Positions 18,790 to 28,785 are shown, counted from the stretch's first letter. The stretch: DNA of 64,000 nucleotides from Fen-1058 sp964398185 (GCA_964398185.1 CAYNML010000014.1:1-64000); one strand, 5' to 3'. Numbers and translations: made by a program. The notes: generated from the sequence alone by a model not told the origin.

Positions 18790-19578
18790 TCAAAGTCCGT
18801 TGTCAGCTTCCCGCCGGAGCAGGTTGAGAAACTCCACCGATCTCACCTTCCGTTCGAGCACAAATTGGACGTATCTTAACATGACTTGCTCAATTTCGCT
18901 GAGCACCGTCTCGCGGAGTGTCAGCGCGGTGAACGCGGCACAGTCCGTACGGAGGGCGTGGCGCAGCACCTTGAGCGCATTGAGCGACAAGCGTGAAGCA
19001 TCCGATCGATCGCGGGCATGATCGGGGCAGAGCGCGCCGCCCGCCGCCGGACTCCAGCCGTAGAGCTCATCGGCGGCGATTTCTTGCAGCGGTTCGCCCT
19101 TGTCGGCGCAGAAAAACACCTGGGGCTGGAAACCGGCCAGCGTGAGCAGCTGCAACTCGAAGTAGCGCGCGGCCAAAGGCAGATTGTCCGTCGTCTCGAT
19201 CCACTTCAACGCTTCCGCCAGCAGATCGAACAACTCCGGCTGCTCGCTGCCTTCTTCCGCAAAGGCGTCGATCAACTCCACCGCGTAGTGCGCGTAGGTC
19301 GATCGGGTGAGGTCTTCCCGCAGGCCGCGATAGGCGTCGAGCGTCTCGACTTGCGACACGATGTCGATGTCGCCGCGCCCTTTGGCGATCAGCATTCTCG
19401 ATCGGACGAACAATTCCACGTGGCCGCTCTTGCGGCTGCCGACCTTGCGCGCACCCTTGGCGTTGAGGCGCAGCTTGCCGCGTTCGCGCGCAAGAACCGT
19501 CAACAACCGATCGGCTTCCCCCACATCCGAGCGGTGCATGACGATGGCTTCAATGCGATAGAGACGGCTGCGGTCCAA
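18790..19578 (-). CDS. recO: DNA repair protein RecO
   Basis: Recombination mediator of the RecFOR pathway. The N-terminal OB fold has SRLYRIEAIVMHRSDVGEADRLLTVLARERGKLRLNAKGARK. A helical domain follows, then a zinc-finger-like region with only two obvious Cys (FFCADKG and ALCPDH). The frame stays open to an ATG at 19632, but that part reads through a palindromic intergenic repeat (LRCARNDG), so a TTG at 19578, just before SRLYRI, is preferred. The start remains uncertain. Confidence 0.9.
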   Translation of the reverse strand: MDRSRLYRIEAIVMHRSDVGEADRLLTVLARERGKLRLNAKGARKVGSRKSGHVELFVRSRMLIAKGRGDIDIVSQVETLDAYRGLREDLTRSTYAHYAVELIDAFAEEGSEQPELFDLLAEALKWIETTDNLPLAARYFELQLLTLAGFQPQVFFCADKGEPLQEIAADELYGWSPAAGGALCPDHARDRSDASRLSLNALKVLRHALRTDCAAFTALTLRETVLSEIEQVMLRYVQFVLERKVRSVEFLNLLRREADNGL

Positions 19579-19608
19579 TGAACAATTCTCAACGATCAAT
19601 GGTGAGCC

Positions 19609-19688
19609 GTCATTGCGAGCACAGCGAAGCAATCTCCCTGCGTGACCACGCGATTGCTTCGTCGCTGAGAAGCGCTCCTCGCAATGAC
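19609..19688. repeat. Palindromic repeat (GTCATTGCGAG...CTCGCAATGAC type)
   Basis: About 80 bp with inverted ends GTCATTGCGAG and CTCGCAATGACG, enclosing inner inverted GAAGCAATC/GATTGCTTC. It lies between recO and cdd and extends into the longest possible recO frame. This unit type is a widespread REP/BIME-like element. Confidence 0.75.
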
Positions 19689-19697
19689 GTCGTTTGT

Positions 19698-20111
19698 CTA
19701 CTTGTTTCCCTTGTCCTTGTTTACTTCCTCAAGGTGGGCGGGCGTGAACGAGTCCGGCAATAGCTTCTTCATGCTCGTCGTGCGATACTCGCCGTTCTTG
19801 TCCGCGATGTAGATCGTCAACCGGGGCGCGAATTCGCTCAGCACCTGCCGGCACGCCCCGCACGGCGATCCGCCGTTCTTCGTCACCACGGCGATGGCTT
19901 CGAATTCCGTCTCGCCTTCCGACACGGCCTTGAGCACGGCGGTGCGTTCGGCGCAGACGGTGTGGCCGTAGGACGCATTTTCGACGTTGCAGCCGGTGTA
20001 CACTTTGCCCGACTTGCCGAGCAGGGCGGCGCCGACTTTGTAATGCGAGTAGGGCGCATAGGCTTTCCGACGCGCCTTACGCGCCAGATCGATCAGTTCA
20101 GTGGGTTTCAT
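19698..20111 (-). CDS. cdd: Cytidine deaminase
   Basis: A 137-residue homotetramer-type enzyme deaminating cytidine and deoxycytidine in pyrimidine salvage. Zinc site residues are visible: TGCNVENASYGHTVCAERTAV (catalytic CAE) and SPCGACRQVL. The ATG at 20111 follows AGGAG by 7 bases, so the upstream ATG at 20126 is less likely. The last residues (VNKDKGNK) are encoded by an ACAAGGAAACAAGT-like intergenic repeat also found at 2193-2214. Confidence 0.95.
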   Translation of the reverse strand: MKPTELIDLARKARRKAYAPYSHYKVGAALLGKSGKVYTGCNVENASYGHTVCAERTAVLKAVSEGETEFEAIAVVTKNGGSPCGACRQVLSEFAPRLTIYIADKNGEYRTTSMKKLLPDSFTPAHLEEVNKDKGNK

Positions 20112-20125
20112 ATAGGCTCCTGACA

Positions 20126-20189
20126 CGTACTGCGTAATGCGTGATGCGTAAAGCGTAAAGCTAATGGGCCACTGACGTTTTACGCTTTA
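20126..20189. repeat. Heptamer repeat with inverted copy between CorC-like gene and cdd
   Basis: GCGTAATGCGTGATGCGTAAAGCGTAAAG followed by an inverted TTTTACGCTTTAG. It forms a possible hairpin just after the CorC-like stop codon and may act as a processing or termination site. Confidence 0.6.
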
Positions 20190-21533
20190 GTCTTCCTCTT
20201 GCTTTTCAGCGACCGGTTCATCGGTCAGGACTTGCACGCGCACTGTGCCGATGCGCCGTCCGGCGACATTGACCACCTTCATGAGCACATTCTCGTGGCG
20301 CACTTCATCGCCGGGCAGGGGCACTTTGCCCAACTGCGAATAAATGAAGCCGCCCAGCGTGTCGGCCTCATCCATCGGGAAGTGGACGTGCAGCGCGTCG
20401 TTGATGTCGCCCAGATTGGCGCGCGCGTTGATCAACCACTCGTTATCGCCGGTCGGCTGGATTTCCAGTTCTTCGGCCTGATCGTACTCGTCCTGGATCT
20501 CGCCGACGATTTCTTCGAGAATATCTTCGATGGTCACGATGCCCGCCGTGCCGCCGTACTCGTCGATCACAATCGCCATGTGGATGCGGCGCTTCTGCAT
20601 CTCGGCGAACAGTTCGCTGACCTTCTTGCTTTCCGGCGTGAAGGCGGCCGGACGCAGGATGTCGGCCACACGCACCTCGTTCGCGCCCACGCGGCCTTTT
20701 TCGTGCAGCACCTTCAGCAAGTCCTTGGCGTACAAGATGCCCACGATGTTGTCGATACTGTCCTGATAGACCGGCACGCGCGAGTGATTGTGCTTGATCA
20801 CGGCGTCCAACGCTTCCAGCAGCGGCGTCTCCACATCGAACGCCAGCACGTCCATGCGCGGCACCATCACCTCGCGCGCCACCGTGTCGGTGTACTCGAA
20901 GATCGAGTAGATCATCTCTTTCTCTTCTTCTTCGATGACGCCGCCTTCTTCCCCGGCGTCCACCAGCGTCTTGATCTCTTCTTCGGTGACGATGGGCATG
21001 CCGCGCCGCCGTTGGCCGCCGAACGGCTTGGAGAGGAGATTGGTGCTCCAGACCAGGAAGCGCACCAGCGGACTCGCCAGCCGGGCCAGAAAATCGATCG
21101 GGCGGGCCACGGCCAGCGCAATCCGCTCGCTGTGCGCCAGCCCGATCGACTTGGGCACGAGCTCGCCAAATATCAGCGTGATCAGCGTCAGCGCCAGCGT
21201 GATGATGGCGACGGCCAGGCCCCCGGCAATGTTCGCAATGCCCGGAATGGGAATCTGCGCAATGATGTCTGCCAGACCGTCGCTGAGCCGGATGGCGGCG
21301 GTGGCCGAAGCCAGGAACCCCATCAAGGTCACGCCGATCTGAATGGTGGCCAGGAAACGGCTGGAATCGTCGGCGAGGTTGAACAACACCTGCGCGGTTT
21401 GGTTGCCGTCGTCGATCAACTGCTTCAAGCGCAGCTTGGGGACGCTGATCACCGCAATCTCAGACGCTGAGAAAAAAGCGTTGAGGGCGATCAGCACGGC
21501 GAGGAGTAAAAGTTCGGAAACGACTGGATCCAT
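20187..21533 (-). CDS. CNNM/CorC (HlyC) family membrane protein with CBS domains
   Basis: A 448-residue protein. Residues 1-200 form a DUF21 (CNNM) transmembrane domain with ALNAFFSASEIAVISVPKLRL. A pair of CBS domains lies at about 215-340 (VMVPRMDVLAFD, VIDEYGGTAGIVTIEDILEEIVGEI). A CorC_HlyC domain occupies about 355-435 (LGGFIYSQLGKVPLPGDEV). The family handles Mg2+/Co2+ efflux or its regulation. The older hemolysin name is misleading. The C-terminus is short and acidic. Confidence 0.9.
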   Translation of the reverse strand: MDPVVSELLLLAVLIALNAFFSASEIAVISVPKLRLKQLIDDGNQTAQVLFNLADDSSRFLATIQIGVTLMGFLASATAAIRLSDGLADIIAQIPIPGIANIAGGLAVAIITLALTLITLIFGELVPKSIGLAHSERIALAVARPIDFLARLASPLVRFLVWSTNLLSKPFGGQRRRGMPIVTEEEIKTLVDAGEEGGVIEEEEKEMIYSIFEYTDTVAREVMVPRMDVLAFDVETPLLEALDAVIKHNHSRVPVYQDSIDNIVGILYAKDLLKVLHEKGRVGANEVRVADILRPAAFTPESKKVSELFAEMQKRRIHMAIVIDEYGGTAGIVTIEDILEEIVGEIQDEYDQAEELEIQPTGDNEWLINARANLGDINDALHVHFPMDEADTLGGFIYSQLGKVPLPGDEVRHENVLMKVVNVAGRRIGTVRVQVLTDEPVAEKQEED

Positions 21534-21540
21534 GTTGGAT

Positions 21541-21593
21541 AACGAGCAATGAGTAACGAGTAACGAGTGATGCGCGGTCAGGCATTTTACTCG
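21541..21593. repeat. GAGTAAC-type heptamer repeat between glmU and CorC-like gene
   Basis: Units of GAGCAAT, GAGTAAC and GAGTAAC, with an inverted TTACTCGTTACT partner at 21587-21600 overlapping the glmU 3' end. Confidence 0.6.
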
Positions 21594-22934
<1,341 letters not shown>

Positions 22935-22973
22935 GTTGCCTTTGTTAATTGTTAATTGATCATTGATCATTGT

Positions 22974-23705
22974 TCAGTGTCCATGCGCCAGGCGCTCGAT
23001 CAGCCGCGCGGGCAGGTGGGCCTGCTTCATCCTGCGCTGCGTCTCTTCCACCGGGTACGCCACGCGGCGATATTCCCATTCGCCTTCTTCCACATTCAGA
23101 AGGGCGTAAGACGCGTCGGGGTTGCCGTCGCGCGGCTGGCCCACGCTGCCCGGATTGATGATCCATTTGCCGCCGTTGAATTTGAACGGCTGAAAATACG
23201 GCGCGCGCACTTGCACGCACAGGCCGGTCGAGTCGGGCGGCTGCATAAACGCGATCGGCCAGTGGCTGTGGCCCAACAGGCAGACCGGCGTGTCAAAGCG
23301 ATCGAAGTTGTACTCGGCCGTCAAAACGTCCAGCACATATTCTTCCACCGGTTCGCTGGGGCTGGCATGCACGAGCGTGTAGTCGGCTTCCTCCACCATG
23401 ACAGGCAGCGATTCCAGAAAAGCGCGATTGGCCGCGGTGAGATGCTGGCGCGTCCACAGGCAGGCGGACCGCGCATCGCGGTTGAACTCGTCCAGGTCCA
23501 GCTTGCCCAGCACGGCCCAGTCGTGATTGCCGGCCAGCGTGGTCAGCGGGAACTCGCGCAGTCGATCGAGGCACTCGTTGGGATCAGGCCCATAGCCGGT
23601 GAGATCACCCAGACACCAGATGCGATCAAACGTGCCGGCATCGGCGAGGACGGCGTTCAGGGCGGCCAGGTTGGAATGAATGTCGGAGATAACCAGGTAA
23701 CGCAT
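22974..23705 (-). CDS. Calcineurin-type metallophosphoesterase
   Basis: A 243-residue cytoplasmic phosphoesterase with all five family motifs: ISDIHSNL (DxH), CLGDLTGYGP (GD), LAGNHDW (GNHD), LVHASP and LLGHSHWP (GHxH). It resembles the YfcE/MJ0936-like phosphodiesterase branch; the substrate is unknown. It sits 3 bases upstream of the longest glmU frame on the same strand, suggesting co-transcription. Confidence 0.9.
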   Translation of the reverse strand: MRYLVISDIHSNLAALNAVLADAGTFDRIWCLGDLTGYGPDPNECLDRLREFPLTTLAGNHDWAVLGKLDLDEFNRDARSACLWTRQHLTAANRAFLESLPVMVEEADYTLVHASPSEPVEEYVLDVLTAEYNFDRFDTPVCLLGHSHWPIAFMQPPDSTGLCVQVRAPYFQPFKFNGGKWIINPGSVGQPRDGNPDASYALLNVEEGEWEYRRVAYPVEETQRRMKQAHLPARLIERLAHGH

Positions 23706-23832
23706 ACGGCTTCAGAGTGGGGAGAGTGTAACACGTTTCAACGGCTTTGACTACCCAAATCGATTTTTGATTTTCGATTTCTGATTTTGGATTCTTGAAC
23801 CTGCGCCGCCCTTCCGGTCAGGTGAAACGCGG

Positions 23833-23922
23833 TATAATTTCGACGCATTCGACCGTCACCAGCAAGCGGGTTTCTACCGGTCGAATGCGCTCATCAGGCA
23901 GCGGCGGAGAAACCCGCCTGCT
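23833..23922 (+). promoter_or_regulatory. tsaE leader with -10 box and interlocked inverted repeats
   Basis: A TATAAT at 23833-23838 (no convincing -35) precedes two inverted repeats. IR1 is a perfect 11-base stem (23845-23855 with 23878-23888). IR2 is 14 of 15 bases (23861-23875 with 23908-23922). The left arm of IR2 lies in the loop of IR1, so the two are mutually exclusive or pseudoknotted. The leader is 112 bases long before the tsaE ATG. Confidence 0.45.
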
Positions 23923-23949
23923 GCGGCAAAATATCCGAAAGATTCTGGC

Positions 23950-24450
23950 ATGCCGATTCTTGATCCCAACGTGGTTGAGTTTGTCAGCGGCAGTCCGGCG
24001 CAGACCGCGCGCCTGGGCGAGCGGCTGGGCAAGCTGCTGCGCGGCGGCGAAGTCATTTGTCTTGAGGGCAATCTGGGCGCGGGCAAGACGTGCCTGGCGC
24101 AGGGCATCGGGCGCGGGTGGGGCGCGACGGACGATCTCACCAGCCCGACGTTCACGCTGATTCACGAACTGCGCCGCGCGCCGGACAAGGCGCACCTGTA
24201 TCACGTCGATCTCTATCGCATCGAGCGCGAGGCCGAAGCGTGGATGCTGGGCCTGACCGACTTGATGGACTCGACGGCCAGTGTGCTGATCGAATGGCCG
24301 GAACGCGCGCCGTCGCTGCTGCCGCCCGATCGGTTGTGGATCAGGTTGGAATTCCTGGACGACACGCGCCGCCGCCTGTCGTTCAACGCGACAGATGACG
24401 TTCATCTGGAATTGTTGAGCGCGTTCAAGAAGAGCGCGTTTGGAATCTAG
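23950..24450 (+). CDS. tsaE: tRNA threonylcarbamoyladenosine biosynthesis ATPase TsaE
   Basis: A 166-residue P-loop protein that works with TsaB and TsaD in t6A37 modification of ANN-decoding tRNAs. Walker A is LEGNLGAGKTCLAQGIGRG; SPTFTLIHEL, YHVDLYRIE and IEWPERA are the other family motifs. It leads a tsaE-tsaB-rimI operon; the tsaE stop lies 7 bases before the tsaB ATG. Confidence 0.95.
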   Translation: MPILDPNVVEFVSGSPAQTARLGERLGKLLRGGEVICLEGNLGAGKTCLAQGIGRGWGATDDLTSPTFTLIHELRRAPDKAHLYHVDLYRIEREAEAWMLGLTDLMDSTASVLIEWPERAPSLLPPDRLWIRLEFLDDTRRRLSFNATDDVHLELLSAFKKSAFGI

Positions 24451-24457
24451 GGTGGAT

Positions 24458-25126
24458 ATGATTCTAGCCATCGATACCGCCACACGCCGCGCTGGGCTGG
24501 CCGTGCATGACGGCCATACCGTGCGCGCAGAATTGACGTGGGACACCAGCGATCATCATACAGTGGAGTTGATGCCCCGCCTCGTGGAAGTGCTTGAGCA
24601 GATCAATGTGGCGATCGATCAGATCAGCGGCCTCGGCGTCTCGATCGGTCCCGGCTCGTTCACGGGCGTGCGCGTGGGCGTGGCCGCGGCTAAGGGGCTG
24701 GCGCTGGCGCGCAACATCCCGATCGTCGGTGTGCGCTCGACGGACATCCTCGCCTATGCGCTGCCGTGGTGCCCGCCGCCGCTGGTGGTGGTGGTGCGCG
24801 CGGGGCGCGGACGCTGGATCGCGGCGCGGTATATCAAAGATGAAGAGTGGCAGCAGGACGGCGATTTCGCGCTGACCACGGCGGACATGATCGGCGCGGA
24901 CTGGGAAATGACGACGACCTTGTGTGGTGAACTCTCCGCGAGCGAACAAAAAACCGTGCAGCTGCGCTGGGGCGATCGGGTCCAGCTGTTACCGCCGGCG
25001 TTCTCATTGCGCCGCGCCGGCTTTCTGGCGGAGATCGCCTGGCAGCGAATTCGCGCGGGACGGATCGATGATGTGGCCGCGCTGCAACCGATCTATCTCG
25101 CGCCCGATCAGAAGGTGGCCGCATGA
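24458..25126 (+). CDS. tsaB: t6A biosynthesis protein TsaB
   Basis: A 222-residue ASKHA-fold scaffold for TsaD and TsaE. It has ILAIDTATRRAGLAVHDG, SIGPGSFTGVRVGVAAAKGLALA and a shortened C-terminal lobe. The ATG at 24458 follows AGGGTGG; an upstream TTG at 24440 overlaps tsaE and is not needed. Confidence 0.93.
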   Translation: MILAIDTATRRAGLAVHDGHTVRAELTWDTSDHHTVELMPRLVEVLEQINVAIDQISGLGVSIGPGSFTGVRVGVAAAKGLALARNIPIVGVRSTDILAYALPWCPPPLVVVVRAGRGRWIAARYIKDEEWQQDGDFALTTADMIGADWEMTTTLCGELSASEQKTVQLRWGDRVQLLPPAFSLRRAGFLAEIAWQRIRAGRIDDVAALQPIYLAPDQKVAA

Positions 25127-25728
25127 TCGAGAGTGTGCCGCCCTATCGGGTGGAGCCGATGCGCTGGGACGACGTGCCGCAGGTCATGGCCATCGAGCGC
25201 AAATCGTTTACGCTGCCGTGGTCGGATTACACCTATCGGCACGAGATACTGGAGAACCGCAACGCGCACTATTTTGTCGCACGGCGCATGGATGGGTGGA
25301 TCAGCAAGCCGGTCTCGTGGTGGGGGCGCTTGTTCAAGCGTGAAGTGCGAGCGCCGATTGTCGGCTACGGCGGCTTTTGGATCGTAGTCGACGAGGCGCA
25401 CATCAGCACGATTGCTTCCGACGAAAAGTGGCGTGGGCACGGCATCGGCGAGTTGATGCTGCTGGCGATGGTGGAGCGCAGCATCGAGCTGGGCGCGCAC
25501 GAGGTGACGCTGGAAGTGCGCGTGTCCAACACGGTGGCGCAGAGCCTGTATCGCAAGTACGGCTTTGAAGTGGTGGGGCGGCGGCCTGGCTACTATCGCG
25601 ACAACAACGAGGACGCCGATTTGATGACGGTAACCGGCATTCACACGGCAGAGTATCAGGCGAAGCTTAAGGCGCTGCGCGAGGCATTGGAAGATCGCTT
25701 GCGGCGGGACAGCGGGCGTTCAATATAA
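25123..25728 (+). CDS. rimI: Ribosomal protein bS18-alanine N-acetyltransferase-like GNAT (RimI)
   Basis: A 201-residue GNAT with IERKSFTLPWS near the N-terminus, TIASDEKWRGHGIGELMLLAMVERS (acetyl-CoA site) and LEVRVSNTVAQSLYRKYGFEVVGRRPGYYRDNNEDA, the RimI signature. It overlaps tsaB by 4 bases (ATGA); tsaB-rimI linkage is common in bacteria. A short insert (SKPVSWWGRLFKREV, residues 64-78) is atypical. Confidence 0.9.
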   Translation: MIESVPPYRVEPMRWDDVPQVMAIERKSFTLPWSDYTYRHEILENRNAHYFVARRMDGWISKPVSWWGRLFKREVRAPIVGYGGFWIVVDEAHISTIASDEKWRGHGIGELMLLAMVERSIELGAHEVTLEVRVSNTVAQSLYRKYGFEVVGRRPGYYRDNNEDADLMTVTGIHTAEYQAKLKALREALEDRLRRDSGRSI

Positions 25729-25736
25729 ACGGCAAT

Positions 25737-25866
25737 GTCATTCCCGCGTGCCGCTGGCGGGAATCCAGAGGTTTGTTTGCGCGATTTCCTCACAAGCAAG
25801 GCTGGATGCCCGATACGCCCTGTCCGCAAAGCGGGGGCGCGCCTGGCGAAAACACTCGGGCATGAC
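25737..25866. repeat. Dispersed modular repeat, copy a
   Basis: Bounded by GTCATTCCCGCG and CGGGCATGAC. Inside are a GCGGGAATCCAG unit, a TGGATGCCCGA unit and a roughly 36-base CGCCCTGTCCGCAAAGCGG module. Three more copies occur at 48731, 53541 and 63165. Confidence 0.85.
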
Positions 25867-25882
25867 GAAGGAACGGAAGCCC

Positions 25883-26326
25883 CTACGTTTTCCGCGCGGC
25901 TTTTTCAGCCTCAACGGCTTTGATCATTTCCAACTGCGTTTGAGCGCTGACGCGCCATTTGGGATTGCCGGGCAGGGTGAGGTAGTGCTCGTAGTCGGCA
26001 ATTGCTTCCGGAATCTCATTGCGTGATTGATGCGCCAGCGCCCGGTTGAACCACGCTTCGTGCCAGTGCGGCGCTAATTCGATCACGCGCGTGAGGTCCT
26101 TCACCGCCCGATAGTAATTCTCCAATTCGCGCCAGTACAACACCCCACGGCTGTACAAGGCCGATACGTAGATCGGATGCAGATCGATCGCCTTGCTGAA
26201 GTCATTCACCGCCATTTGATATTCGCGCCGGTCGCCGCTGAGGTTGCCGAAGTGGCGATGGAAGCGTCCACGCCAGAAGTACAGCGCGGCGCGCAGGCGG
26301 TTGATGGGGCGGGTGGCGGCGGGCAT
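25883..26326 (-). CDS. TPR-repeat protein
   Basis: A 147-residue protein with three TPR units: YQMAVNDFSKAIDLHPIYVSALYSRGVLYW, YYRAVKDLTRVIELAPHWHEAWFNRALAHQ and a C-terminal PEAIADYEHYL. No signal peptide or other domain. Likely a protein-protein interaction adaptor; partners cannot be deduced. Confidence 0.8.
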   Translation of the reverse strand: MPAATRPINRLRAALYFWRGRFHRHFGNLSGDRREYQMAVNDFSKAIDLHPIYVSALYSRGVLYWRELENYYRAVKDLTRVIELAPHWHEAWFNRALAHQSRNEIPEAIADYEHYLTLPGNPKWRVSAQTQLEMIKAVEAEKAARKT

Positions 26327-26671
26327 GTAGAGATTATACGCCGAATTGCCAACTTCAGGTCCCGGCCCAACTCTGTTTCTGTTGCCGGACTTTCCTTTTG
26401 CGCCGCTTCTGCTAGAATTGAAGCGCGCTGTACCTAGTCCAAGCCATGTGACATTGTGACCGAACCGGCTGCTCCTTTACGCACCTTCACCAAGCTGACC
26501 GACGAAGCGCTCGCCGTGCAGCAGGCGAAACTGCTGGGGCTGTAAGGGGTAGGGTGTTGCCAGTCCGATCGGCTGCCAGATCAGTTGAGACGCGGAAGCC
26601 GATCGGGTGGGGTGATCTCCGCAGGCGCTCATCCAGAGAGAATGTTTCAGGGCTGCATGAAGGAGCTTGAC
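26327..26671. other. Intergenic region with a 29-codon GTG ORF
   Basis: No convincing gene. A short frame from GTG 26456 to TAA 26545 reads TEPAAPLRTFTKLTDEALAV and could be a remnant, but I recognise no family. The right end carries the AGGAG site for the next gene. Confidence 0.4.
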
Positions 26672-27601
26672 ATGTTGAAGCGATTTGGCCGAAGTGCGCT
26701 TCTGATCGTCGCCGTGGCCGTGATGGTGTTGTGCGTGGGCGGCATCTTTGGCGCGTGGGGCATTAGCAGCGCCGTCTCGAATTTTACGCTGAAGGTGTTC
26801 TCGGTGATTCAGGGCGGCGTCATGGTGGTCGATACGGCGGCCGGGCGCGTGAATGATCTGGTGCAGACGGCGCGCACGGAAGTGCAACAGACCGCTGAGA
26901 CTATCAACACGGCGTCCAGCAATTTGCAGGAAAATCATCCGGTCTTGACGGCGCTCAACGAGCGCCTGGAAACGCGCCTGGGGCCGACGGTCGATAAGGT
27001 GCAGGAGACGCTGGCCCCCGTGCATGATGTCCTGGTTTCGGTCAGCAGTGCGGTGAGCTTCGCCAATTCGATCCCCTTTATTGCCGAACGCGCCCCGCGT
27101 CTCGATCAGCTGGATCAGACCCTGTCGCGGCTGAGCTCGCTGGGCGCCGATGTCAAACAGCTGCGCACCATGCTCAACGCCGCAGTGACGGAGCAGGCCG
27201 ATCGGTTGACGCAGAGCGTGGCCACGGCGTTGACCCATCTGACGAGCCGCATCGACAGCGGCCTGGCCAACATCCAGAGCGAAGTGCAGGCGCTGCAGGC
27301 TGAACTCGCGGCGTTGCAAGCGCGCCTCCAGACGCTTCAGTCGGTGTTGTTGTTGATCTTCAATTTGATCGCTTTGCTGATGACTTTGTTGTACATCTGG
27401 GTGATCTACTCGCAGGTGGTGGTCATCCGCCAACACTGGCCGCCCCCGGCCAGCGCGGCGGTCAATCCGGTTGCGCCTGCACCGATCGAGCCGCCTGTGG
27501 CCGCGCCGGTTGTTGATCAGCCTCCGGCAGAAACCGCTGAAGCAAGTGCGGCGCCACCCGGCGACAGCACGGCGTCCGCTCAACCGGCGCAGGCGGAATA
27601 A
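26672..27601 (+). CDS. Membrane-anchored coiled-coil protein of unknown function
   Basis: A 309-residue protein. A hydrophobic N-terminal helix (about residues 8-32) is followed by a long apolipoprotein-like amphipathic coiled-coil region with repeated Thr/Gln/Leu heptads (VQTARTEVQQTAETINTAS, LQAELAALQARLQTLQSVL). A second TM helix lies near 257-280, and a Pro/Ala-rich cytoplasmic tail ends the protein. AGGAG at 26661-26665 selects the ATG at 26672. Not assigned to a family. Confidence 0.65.
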   Translation: MLKRFGRSALLIVAVAVMVLCVGGIFGAWGISSAVSNFTLKVFSVIQGGVMVVDTAAGRVNDLVQTARTEVQQTAETINTASSNLQENHPVLTALNERLETRLGPTVDKVQETLAPVHDVLVSVSSAVSFANSIPFIAERAPRLDQLDQTLSRLSSLGADVKQLRTMLNAAVTEQADRLTQSVATALTHLTSRIDSGLANIQSEVQALQAELAALQARLQTLQSVLLLIFNLIALLMTLLYIWVIYSQVVVIRQHWPPPASAAVNPVAPAPIEPPVAAPVVDQPPAETAEASAAPPGDSTASAQPAQAE

Positions 27602-27890
27602 TTCAGGTAACGCCGCCGTCTGCCAGCACGATGGGCCGCGGCGCATCGACCTCGCGCCGCACGACGCGCCGCACGACGCGCCGCCGCCAAAAATCTATCT
27701 CCGACCGGAAGGCGTTCCGGCCGAAGTTGGTGCAAGGCGCCAAGGGGAAAGCTGATTTTCGTGATGTTGATTCCGCTGGCGATCGGGCGGCTGATCAAAT
27801 CGCACTCGCCTGATGTCGCCGCCGAGTATCAACCGGTGCTGAACAAAGTCGCCAGCATTTCGCTGCTGCGCCTGCTGGTTACCGTGCTGG
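27602..27890 (+). pseudogene. Fragment of a bile acid:sodium symporter-like gene
   Basis: After the coiled-coil gene, the frame containing 27761 reads KLIFVMLIPLAIGRLIKSHSPDVAAEY and NKVASISLLRLLVTVLGV, a helix-loop-helix resembling BASS-family membrane segments. There is no start or full-length domain; it runs without a stop into radical-SAM-derived DNA near 27891. The stretch 27602-27740 contains a GCCGCACGACGC direct repeat and no recognisable gene. Confidence 0.4.
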
Positions 27891-28145
27891 GCGTGTGGCG
27901 GCTGCCACGGCGGCTGCCCCAAAGACCGATTCAGCGCTACGCCGGACGGCGGGCCGGGCTTAAACTACTTATGCGCGGGCTACAAGGCGTTTTTTGAGTA
28001 TATCGATCAGCCGCTGCAATTGATGGTCCGTTTGTTACGGCAGAACCGCGCGCGATTAGACGTGGCAGGAGTTGTTGGCGAAACCCGGCCGTAACGATCC
28101 GTGCCCGTGCGGCAGCGGCCAGAAGTAGAAGAACTGTCACGGACG
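27891..28145 (+). pseudogene. Remnant of a radical SAM/SPASM (sulfatase-maturase-like) gene with SEC-C tail
   Basis: Frame 27891-28094 reads ACGGCHGGCPKDRF, then GLNYLCAGYKAFFEYIDQP, the SPASM-domain end of anaerobic sulfatase-maturase-like proteins. A frameshift near 28060 moves to a second frame reading PGRNDPCPCGSGQK, an in-frame TAG at 28126-28128, then KNCHGRE. This is a SEC-C motif in which the stop replaces the usual Tyr. The missing N-terminal radical SAM core, the frameshift and the stop show a decayed gene. Confidence 0.75.
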
Positions 28146-28212
28146 CGAACGAACTTCGTCACGTAGGAGTGAGCGGAGACAGACACCACACTGCTAAAGG
28201 AGGCAGGAACGT

Positions 28213-28785
28213 ATGTTAGGACGCAATCGACGTGAGGAGCGCCGCGAAGAGCGGCGGGACGATCGCGGCGGACCCCTGGGGGGCGGCCGCGGCGGCGGAA
28301 ACCGGTATCAGATGGTGCAGAAGATGGTCTCGATCGGCGACGATTTCTGGATCGAGAACGAGCGCGGCGAGCGTGTCTTCCGCGTGGACGGCAAGGCGCT
28401 GCGCGTGCGCCAGACGCTGATCTTTGAGGATGCGCACGGCCAGGAACTGTGCAAGATTCAGGAGCGGATGGTGGCGGTGCGCGAGACGATGGCCATCGAA
28501 GGCTCCGGCGGCGTGCCGAGCGCGACGATCAAGAAGGCGCTGATTACGCCGCTGCGCGAGCGCTTTGTGCTGAACATTGCCGGCGGGCCGGATATCGAGA
28601 TTCAGGGCAACATCCTCGATCACGAATACACCTTCGAGCAGGGCGGGCACAGGATTGCGGAGACCTCCAAGAAGTGGTTCCGCCTGCGCGATTCGTACGG
28701 CGTGGAGATCGATCCGGGCCAGAACGACATTCTGATCCTAGCCGCGACCGTCGCCATCGACATGATGGTGCATCCGACGCGGTAA
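28213..28785 (+). CDS. LURP-one-related (LOR/tubby-like) protein
   Basis: A 190-residue protein with a basic, Gly/Arg-rich N-terminus (residues 1-30), then a LURP1-like beta-barrel: RYQMVQKMVSIGDDFWIENERGERVFRVDGKALRVRQTLIFED, and later GHRIAETSKKWFRLRDSYGVEIDPGQ. The fold is related to tubby and phospholipid scramblases. A strong AAAGGAGG site precedes the ATG. Function in bacteria is unknown; membrane-lipid association is a guess. Confidence 0.85.
   Translation: MLGRNRREERREERRDDRGGPLGGGRGGGNRYQMVQKMVSIGDDFWIENERGERVFRVDGKALRVRQTLIFEDAHGQELCKIQERMVAVRETMAIEGSGGVPSATIKKALITPLRERFVLNIAGGPDIEIQGNILDHEYTFEQGGHRIAETSKKWFRLRDSYGVEIDPGQNDILILAATVAIDMMVHPTR

Noticed and set aside
28126..28128. TAG in the SEC-C motif as a recoded codon
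   Set aside because: A frameshift just upstream and loss of the N-terminal domain make decay the simpler explanation.
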